Below are positions 58,051 through 64,000 of a DNA stretch of 64,000 nucleotides, one piece after another (position 1 is the first letter of the stretch; every line of letters starts with the position of its first letter). The notes under the pieces were generated by a model that did not search any database, was not told the origin of the DNA, and was given only the letters and a program-made list of their open reading frames with translations. Location of the stretch: positions 124,001 through 188,000 of the forward strand of contig NZ_JAARML010000002.1 of assembly GCF_011759375.1 (NCBI RefSeq), read 5' to 3'. This DNA is from Paraflavitalea devenefica (GTDB lineage: Bacteria; Bacteroidota; Bacteroidia; Chitinophagales; Chitinophagaceae). The position numbers and the translations under genes were made by a program.

Positions 58051-58108
58051 TTAAGGTGGGCCGCCCTGCGGGGCTGCCTTTGCTGCGCGGCAGGGCGACT
58101 CACCTTAA
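58051..58108 (+). terminator. AAGGTGGG-family palindrome after SusC
   Basis: TTAAGGTGGGCCGCCCTGC and GCAGGGCGACTCACCTTAA arms pair over 19 bases with few mismatches, 8 bases after the SusC stop and before SusD. It is the same family as 879-918 but lacks a T run, so in the operon it may cause partial termination or protect the upstream mRNA. Confidence 0.7.
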
Positions 58109-58139
58109 ATAATTATTCAATTTATTAAAAGCGTTTGTC

Positions 58140-59729
58140 ATGAATACAATAAACAGGGCCGTAACAACAGGGTTATCCCTGCTCCTGGTTATACTAACGG
58201 GATGTAGCAAGAGCTTCCTGGATAAAGAATTGATTGGTGTAAACCCGCAGACCGGTTCGATGGAGAACCCCGAGAATGCCAGGGCCGCCGTCAATGCCTG
58301 TTATGCGTACGTGAATGGTGGCGACTGGAACCAGGGCCTGTTCCCGCGGTTGCTGATGGAGTCCAGTACCGATAATGGCTGGGGCGCCAATGATTACCAG
58401 GACAGACCGGCCGAGCTGGGCGTTTGTGATTTTACCGGTGTGAGCCCTAATAATTCTTACATTGATTATTTCTATAAGAATATGCATGAGGGTATCCGTA
58501 ACTGTAATTACGTGATCACCAACCTGGCGGAAGTGAAAACCCTTTCTGAGCAATTGAAGAACCGGTACATTGCAGAGGCCAAGTTCCTGCGCGCCTATTT
58601 CTATTTTGAACTGGTGAAGGATTTTGGGGGTGATGTAATGCACAACAGTTTTGACCCGGCGGATGCCACGTTGTTCCTGGCCAAATCGCCACCCGCTGAG
58701 ATTTACAAACAGATCTATAAAGACCTGGAGGAAGCGATACCCGTATTGCCCGCGAAAGATGAATATGGCCCTGCCGATATTGGCCGGGCTACCAAAGGCG
58801 CCGCTATGGGATACCTGGCGAAAGCTTATTTATTCAATGGTGATTATGCCAATGCAGCCGCTACTGCGCAAACGATTATCAGCTCCAATAAATATGTTTT
58901 GGAAACTACTTTCAGCAAGATATTTGAACCGGAGAACATCAATGGCACGGAAAGCCTTTTTGAGGTGAATTATAAAAATGCCGTAGGCTTTGGCAACGGG
59001 CCCATCCCGGCTGAAGTAACAGGTGCGGCTACGGTGGATGGTGGCTGGGGCTGGTTTGGACTGACCAGCGATCTGGAGAATGCTTATATAGCAGAAGGGG
59101 ATAACGTGCGCAGGAAGGCTACGATCAACAAGGCCGGGGAAGTGGTAGACAATGAAACGCCTTCCCGCATTTTTCCTTCCCATCTGATCAGCGGCAAGCC
59201 GGCACATACTTCTTTCCGTTATTACAGGAAATTCTACATCCCCCTGAACAAGCGGGTGGGTTCGCCCTGGCAGTTCAACGATATCAAAATGCGGTTTGCC
59301 GAAATATTGTTGATCCATGCAGAAGCGGCTGCTTTCAATAACAAGGAGGCAGACGCGCTTACTTCTTTGAACAAGGTGCGTGCCAGGGTAGGACTGGCCG
59401 ACAAAACAGGCTTATCAGGCGATGCCCTGAAGCTGGCCATCTGGAATGAACGGCGGCTGGAGCTGGCTGGTGAAGGTACTTTCCGGTGGGATGATATCCG
59501 GCGCATCACGATCAATGGCAAAAAACTGATCGCGCTCCTGATGGGACCCAATGGCACTTTTGTTAAATACAATACTACCCTCAGTACCGATCCTATTGAA
59601 AAAGCCGGTCACCGGGAAGCCATCAATAAAGGCTATTATTTTAAAGAAGGCGTTCATGAGCTGTGGCCTTTCCCGGCCAGCGCCATTAATGCCAACAGCG
59701 CCCTGGTGCAGAACCCGGGGTATAATTGA
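58140..59729 (+). CDS. SusD/RagB-type glycan-binding lipoprotein
   Basis: This 529-aa protein has a lipoprotein signal (MNTINRAVTTGLSLLLVILT, then GC). SusD features include AKFLRAYFYFELVKDFGGDV, KDLEEAIPVLPAKDEYGPAD, GRATKGAAMGYLAKAYLF, RFAEILLIHAEAAAFN, NERRLELAGEGTFRWDDIRR and a C-terminal LWPFPASAINANSALVQNPG. It pairs with the SusC receptor 97 bp upstream; the palindrome between may lower its transcription. Confidence 0.95.
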   Translation: MNTINRAVTTGLSLLLVILTGCSKSFLDKELIGVNPQTGSMENPENARAAVNACYAYVNGGDWNQGLFPRLLMESSTDNGWGANDYQDRPAELGVCDFTGVSPNNSYIDYFYKNMHEGIRNCNYVITNLAEVKTLSEQLKNRYIAEAKFLRAYFYFELVKDFGGDVMHNSFDPADATLFLAKSPPAEIYKQIYKDLEEAIPVLPAKDEYGPADIGRATKGAAMGYLAKAYLFNGDYANAAATAQTIISSNKYVLETTFSKIFEPENINGTESLFEVNYKNAVGFGNGPIPAEVTGAATVDGGWGWFGLTSDLENAYIAEGDNVRRKATINKAGEVVDNETPSRIFPSHLISGKPAHTSFRYYRKFYIPLNKRVGSPWQFNDIKMRFAEILLIHAEAAAFNNKEADALTSLNKVRARVGLADKTGLSGDALKLAIWNERRLELAGEGTFRWDDIRRITINGKKLIALLMGPNGTFVKYNTTLSTDPIEKAGHREAINKGYYFKEGVHELWPFPASAINANSALVQNPGYN

Positions 59730-59731
59730 TC

Positions 59732-59836
59732 CACTCGCTCGCCTCCGGCGAGTGAGGGTATTTGCAAGCGGCTGGCTTGCTACAACAAGCCGGAGGCTTG
59801 TAAATAAATCTCACCAGCGGGACGCTGGCGAGTGAA
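59732..59836. repeat. Composite palindromic element, copy 2 (inner hairpin inverted)
   Basis: CACTCGC/GCGAGTG, then GCAAGCGGCTGGCTTG, CTACAA, CAAGCCGGAGGCTTG, then CCAGCGGGACGCTGGCGA. The flanks match copy 1 at 52526-52632 in the same orientation, while the loop CTACAA is the reverse complement of TTGTAG in copy 1. It fills the gap between SusD and GH30. Confidence 0.85.
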
Positions 59837-59861
59837 AACAAAAACCTTAAACGTTACACAC

Positions 59862-61541
59862 GTGAAAACCAGATTCCATTTTTATATGATGATCAATTTG
59901 ATTGTAGTGATAGGTCTGCTGGCTTGTAATAAATACGGCCCGCCTACACCGCCTCCGGCACCTGTGGATCCCTGTATGTATAATGGTGTGGATACCTGTG
60001 CTGCCAATACCTCGTTGAATGCCACCATTAACCTCACCGCCGAGAAGCAGACCATCCATAGTTTCGGCGCTTCGGATTGCTGGGGGGTGAAGTTCATTGG
60101 GAAGAACTGGCCACTGGATAAACGCAACCAGATTGCCGACCTGTTGTTCAGCAAGGATATGGATGGTAATGGTAATCCTAAAGGGATCGGTCTTTCGATG
60201 TGGCGCATCAATGTGGGGGCAGGCAGTTATGAACAGGGTTCTGCCAGCAAGATCACTTCAGAGTGGAGAAGGGAAGAATGTTTCCAGGATGCTGGAGGTG
60301 TGTATGACTGGAACAAACAAGCCGGTAACCGCTGGTTTGCCCAGGCGGCCAAAACAAGGGGCGTAGAGAACTTCCTGTTATTCTCTATTGCGCCACCTGT
60401 ACAGATGGCTAAAAATGGCCTGGCCTTTGGCGATGGCGGCGCCGAGTTGGGAAAGCTGAACCTGAAGGCTGATAAGTATGATGACCTGGCCGATTTCCTC
60501 ACAGAGGTGGCTAAGAATTATACGCAGGCCGGTATTCCTGTTAAATACATCAGTCCGTTCAATGAACCACAATGGGATTGGATTGCCAAGAATGGTTCGG
60601 AGGCGAGCCAGGAAGGTTCGTCTGCCACCAATACCGAAGCCCTGCAACTCATCAGGGAACTAAATACCCAAATCACCAATAAAGGGCTTACCCAAAAGCT
60701 CGCTGTTGGTGAAGTGGCGGCACATAATTACGCTTATGGCCCTGTATCCAATAATACCGGCCGCAGTGATGTGATCAATTATTTCTGGAATGCTGCAAGC
60801 GCCGGGTATATTGGCTCCTTGCCTTCAGTAGAGAAGATCATCAGCAGCCACAGTTATTTTTCACAGCCGGATATTACTTCGCTGATCTCCAACCGGGTGA
60901 GCCTGGCCAATAAAGTATCGGCCATCGGGCAGGGATTGAACTATTGGCAATCGGAGTATTGTATCCTCAGCGGTGAAGACAATATTGCGGGGGGCGGCAG
61001 GGACCTGGGCATGACGGCTGCCTTATACATTGCGCGGGTCATTCATACCGACCTGGCCATCGGCAATGCCAGCTCCTGGCAGTGGTGGCTGGGCATCAGT
61101 CCTTCGGATTACAAAGACGGACTGGTATATGTAGCCGACCTGAATGGCAATATGGGTGAGCTGACGGCCACCAAAACAGATGGCCTCATTTATAGATCCA
61201 AAATGCTGTGGGCGCTGGGTAACTATTCAAGATTTATCCGTCCGGGTATGATCAGGGTGGATGCTACGCTGGATGGCATGACCAGTCCGCAGACAGCCGC
61301 TACCAAACTGATGATCTCTGCGTATAAGAATCCTGCTACCAAAGAAGCCGTGATCGTAGTGATCAACATGACCAATAAAGATGAAAACATCAAACTCAGC
61401 GGGTTGAGCTTTGCCAATGCCGCACTGAAAACTTACACTACTTCCGATAATAAGGAATTACAGTACAGTGAGTCCAATGCTGGTGACAAAATAAAGGTTG
61501 GCGCAAGATCCGTTACTACTTTTGTGGGTACTTATAAATAG
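59862..61541 (+). CDS. GH30-family glycoside hydrolase lipoprotein
   Basis: GTG 59862 (VKTRFHFYMMINLIVVIGLL, then AC) gives a normal lipoprotein signal; the upstream GTG at 59832 lies in the palindromic element. This 559-aa enzyme has the GH30 (beta/alpha)8 barrel with side beta domain: HSFGASDCWGVKFIGKNWPL, MWRINVGAGSYEQGS, the acid/base Glu in YISPFNEPQWDW, the nucleophile Glu in YWQSEYCIL, and a C-terminal beta domain. GH30 enzymes cut beta-1,6-glucan, xylan or glucosylceramide-like beta-glycosides; the substrate here is open. Confidence 0.9.
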   Translation: MKTRFHFYMMINLIVVIGLLACNKYGPPTPPPAPVDPCMYNGVDTCAANTSLNATINLTAEKQTIHSFGASDCWGVKFIGKNWPLDKRNQIADLLFSKDMDGNGNPKGIGLSMWRINVGAGSYEQGSASKITSEWRREECFQDAGGVYDWNKQAGNRWFAQAAKTRGVENFLLFSIAPPVQMAKNGLAFGDGGAELGKLNLKADKYDDLADFLTEVAKNYTQAGIPVKYISPFNEPQWDWIAKNGSEASQEGSSATNTEALQLIRELNTQITNKGLTQKLAVGEVAAHNYAYGPVSNNTGRSDVINYFWNAASAGYIGSLPSVEKIISSHSYFSQPDITSLISNRVSLANKVSAIGQGLNYWQSEYCILSGEDNIAGGGRDLGMTAALYIARVIHTDLAIGNASSWQWWLGISPSDYKDGLVYVADLNGNMGELTATKTDGLIYRSKMLWALGNYSRFIRPGMIRVDATLDGMTSPQTAATKLMISAYKNPATKEAVIVVINMTNKDENIKLSGLSFANAALKTYTTSDNKELQYSESNAGDKIKVGARSVTTFVGTYK

Positions 61542-61550
61542 GCGATTAGT

Positions 61551-64000
61551 ATGAAGAACCTTCTTGTTATTGTATTCAATTCCCCGCAGTGTCTCCCGGA
61601 GAGCTTGTCCCGCACCAGCGGGAGGACGCTGCGGCTAAAGAAGAACATTTTTGTTATTGTACTAGGTTGTTTAAGTGTGTATGCGGCACCCGCACAGGAA
61701 TTATCCCTGCAAGGCAAATGGACCGTAAGCCTGGACTCCTCCAATGGCGTAGCGCATGCTATCAGTTTGCCAGGCACGCTCGACGATGCGGGTATCGGTA
61801 CAAAGAATACCGTACAACCGGGGTTGGACATTGCCGCCCTGGCCCACCTGGCACGTAAAGTGGAATTCATCGGCAAGGCTTTTTATACACGGGCGTTTAC
61901 CATCCCTGCCAACTGGCAATCGAAGCAGGTAACCTTAACCCTTGGCCGCGTGTTGTGGAAATCAACCGTGTGGATTGACGGAAAGCCTGTATCCGAAAGC
62001 GGGGAAAGCCTGGTGACCGCACACCAGTATGATATTACCCCTTACATTACGCCCGGCAAAAAGCAAACCATTACCATTTGTGTTGACAACGCCAACATCT
62101 ACCCGGGGATCAATGTATACGCCAAACAATATCCTGCCAAAGAAAGCAGTGAAATGGCGCATGCCTATACCAACCATACCCAGATCAAGTGGAATGGCAT
62201 CATTGGCAGTATCTCGCTGACAGCAAGACCAACCGTTTCTCTTGATAATATAAGGGTGTTGCCAAATCTACAAGGCAAAGAACTGGATATTCAGTACGAG
62301 GTGAATAATCCTGCCGGTACTGCTTTCGATATAAGATCGTACGTACTTGATACAAAAACAGGTAAGCGTTGGCCGGCCGGGTTTACAAAAACCGGTCAAA
62401 CAAGCAGGGAACTGATGGCCAGTATTCCCTTTGCCAAAGAGGTAGTATACTGGAACGAGTTTTCTCCGCAATTGTACCAATTGGTGACCATTGTACAATC
62501 CACTTCTGGTAGGGATACTGTTAAAACCAGTTTTGGTATCAGGGAGTTTACAACAAAGACAGGCGACTTGTACCTCAACGATAACAAGATCTTTATTCGT
62601 GGCAACCTGGAATGTATCATATTCCCCCTGAAAGGGTATCCGCCTATGCAGTTACCCGAATGGAAGGCGCTGTTCAACACGGCCAAAGCTTATGGATTGA
62701 ATTCGTTCAGGTTTCATAGCTGGTGTCCACCGGCAACTGCTTTTAAAGCTGCCGATGAACTAGGCTTCTATTTGCAGGTGGAACTGCCGCATTGGAACCT
62801 GAAAGTTGGCGGCGATACGGCTTCTTTCCATTTTCTTGAACGCGAAGCTCACCGTATACTCGATATGTATGGTAACCATCCCTCTTTCCTGTTTTTCAGC
62901 ATGGGTAATGAACTGGAAGGGGATTTCGGTAAGTTGAATAACCTGGTAGCGGAACTAAAGAAGAAAGATAACCGGCACCTGTACAGCACCACCACATTTA
63001 CTTTTCAAAAAGAGATTACCGGCCTGCCACAACCACAGGATGATTACTACGTAACCCAATGGACCCAAAAAGGCTGGGTAAGAGGGCAGGGTGTCTTCAA
63101 CGATGAGCCACCTAATTTTTCTAAAGATTATACGGGTTCTACTGAGGGACTGGAAGTGCCTCTTATTTCCCATGAGATCGGCCAGTATTCTGTGTTTCCC
63201 GATATGAATGAGATTGCCAAATACAAGGGCAACCTGGTGCCGCAGAATTTTATTGGTGTGCGGGATGATATGGCCAAAAAGGGATTGCTGCACCTGGCTC
63301 CTGCTTACCTGAAAGCCACCGGCAAGTTTGCCACGCTATTGTATAAAGAAGAGATAGAACGGGCTTATAAAACAAAAGGGTTCGACGGATTCCAGTTGTT
63401 ACAACTGCAGGATTTTCCCGGGCAGGGCACAGCACTGGTGGGCCTGTTGAATGCATTTTGGGAAAGCAAGGGCGCTGTGACTGCAAAAGAGTTCCACCAA
63501 TATTGCAGTGAGCTTACCCCTTTGCTTCGCTTTCCGAAGGCAGTATACACCAATGAAGAAACGTTTAAAGCCGGCATGGAGCTGGCTAATTTTTACAAGC
63601 CGTTGAATAAGGCAGAGCTGCTGTGGAAGATAAGCGATGGCCAGGGAAAGGTGTTGAAAGCAGGAACTGCGGGCGTAAAAGATTACCCGGTAGGAAATTG
63701 TTTAGCGGCAGGTGAGATAAACTTTGACCTTCAGCGTATTACTGCAGCTACCAGGCTAACGATTGAGCTGACGGTAAAGGGTACCCCCTATCGCAATGCC
63801 TGGAATGTATGGGTGTATCCTGCCGGTTTGAAAGATAACAGTAAGGAGGTGATGGTTACGGCCTCTGTGCAGGAGGCATTGCAGGCGTTGGAAAACGGAC
63901 GCAAGGTACTGCTGTGTCCTTTACCCGATACCTTGCATGGCATAAAGGGAAAGTTCGTGCCTGTATTCTGGAGCCCCGTGCATTTCCCCAATCAGCCCGG
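61551..64000 (+). CDS. GH2-family glycoside hydrolase, 5' part with inserted palindrome
   Basis: ATG 61551 opens a frame that runs off the window (about 816 codons). Domains: sugar-binding jelly roll (FYTRAFTIPANWQSKQVTLT), an Ig-like domain, then a TIM barrel with LNSFRFHSWCPPATAFKAAD, GNHPSFLFFSMGNELEGDFG (acid/base Glu) and LISHEIGQYSVFPDMN (probable nucleophile Glu). The signal peptide is interrupted: MKNLLVIVF, then about 21 residues encoded by a CCGCAG palindrome, then IFVIVLGCLSVYAAPAQ. Bases 61553-61574 recur at 61640-61661 (20 of 22 identical, offset 87), so the frame is kept. The gene follows GH30 by 9 bp. Confidence 0.85.
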   Translation, partial: MKNLLVIVFNSPQCLPESLSRTSGRTLRLKKNIFVIVLGCLSVYAAPAQELSLQGKWTVSLDSSNGVAHAISLPGTLDDAGIGTKNTVQPGLDIAALAHLARKVEFIGKAFYTRAFTIPANWQSKQVTLTLGRVLWKSTVWIDGKPVSESGESLVTAHQYDITPYITPGKKQTITICVDNANIYPGINVYAKQYPAKESSEMAHAYTNHTQIKWNGIIGSISLTARPTVSLDNIRVLPNLQGKELDIQYEVNNPAGTAFDIRSYVLDTKTGKRWPAGFTKTGQTSRELMASIPFAKEVVYWNEFSPQLYQLVTIVQSTSGRDTVKTSFGIREFTTKTGDLYLNDNKIFIRGNLECIIFPLKGYPPMQLPEWKALFNTAKAYGLNSFRFHSWCPPATAFKAADELGFYLQVELPHWNLKVGGDTASFHFLEREAHRILDMYGNHPSFLFFSMGNELEGDFGKLNNLVAELKKKDNRHLYSTTTFTFQKEITGLPQPQDDYYVTQWTQKGWVRGQGVFNDEPPNFSKDYTGSTEGLEVPLISHEIGQYSVFPDMNEIAKYKGNLVPQNFIGVRDDMAKKGLLHLAPAYLKATGKFATLLYKEEIERAYKTKGFDGFQLLQLQDFPGQGTALVGLLNAFWESKGAVTAKEFHQYCSELTPLLRFPKAVYTNEETFKAGMELANFYKPLNKAELLWKISDGQGKVLKAGTAGVKDYPVGNCLAAGEINFDLQRITAATRLTIELTVKGTPYRNAWNVWVYPAGLKDNSKEVMVTASVQEALQALENGRKVLLCPLPDTLHGIKGKFVPVFWSPVHFPNQP
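61583..61634. repeat. CCGCAG palindromic repeat, copy 3, inside the GH2 gene
   Basis: CCGCAGTGTCTCCC and AGGACGCTGCGG arms as in copies at 936 and 16708, with an extra inner part (CCCGCACCAGCGGG) forming a second stem. It is located within the coding sequence of the signal peptide. Confidence 0.8.

Overview
The window comes from a chromosome of a Bacteroidota bacterium, most likely family Chitinophagaceae (Niastella/Chitinophaga-like). The reasons are two SusC/SusD pairs, a FecI/FecR-controlled TonB receptor, a type IX secretion C-terminal sorting domain on a GloVer-repeat protein, DUF5107, SPFH/zinc-ribbon and ORF6N proteins, and several upstream boxes fitting the Bacteroidota promoter form TTTG / TAnnTTTG. 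No rRNA or complete tRNA gene was seen. All names come from reading the sequence, without database searches.

Layout. 1-3.7 kb: 3' end of an alkaline-phosphatase-type hydrolase, a sulfite-oxidase-like molybdoenzyme, a NarX/LiaS-type sensor kinase and an FNR-type flavin reductase. 3.7-10 kb is an accessory region. It holds a HigBA module, an orphan VapB, two displaced copies of the 3' end of the flavin reductase gene, an XRE regulator facing a small protein of an unrecognised family across a 28-bp perfect palindrome, a 40-aa membrane peptide, helically phased 10- and 11-bp repeats, a SigJ-type sigma factor, a fragment of an FtsX-type permease, and a PIN toxin pair. 9.9-23.9 kb is mostly housekeeping or regulatory: EamA, PAP2, UPF1-like helicase, hybrid histidine kinase with a 35-aa membrane protein upstream, LytTR regulator, zinc CDF exporter, HxlR/YceI cluster, and FdhD with an FdhF/YdeP-type molybdoenzyme. 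23.9-34.8 kb: a GH63-like glucosidase, then ECF sigma - FecR - SusC - SusD - GH18-like lipoprotein whose catalytic motif is degenerate. 34.9-44 kb: ORF6N protein, a zinc-ribbon membrane protein with an SPFH protein (resembling the B. subtilis YdjG/YdjI pair), a 1077-aa T9SS GloVer protein, and an M23 peptidase. 44-46.5 kb is an inserted islet with a resolvase-type serine recombinase, two more members of the small-protein family, and an unknown protein. 46.5-64 kb is a polysaccharide-utilisation locus: AraC regulator, sugar porter, DUF5107/TPR protein, two paralogous SusE-like lipoproteins, SusC, SusD, GH30, and a GH2 gene that leaves the window.

The window is rich in dispersed palindromes of several families (CCGCAG...CTGCGG; AAGGTGGG...CTCACCTT; a composite element with a 24-bp perfect stem; a cloverleaf-like element). 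Many sit between genes of the utilisation locus. One lies inside the GH2 coding sequence, flanked by a 22-bp direct duplication. The strongest candidates for something undescribed are the stacked 3'-end duplications beside toxin-antitoxin genes, the three-member small-protein family, the phased repeat arrays before the SigJ gene, and the palindrome inserted in the GH2 signal peptide.
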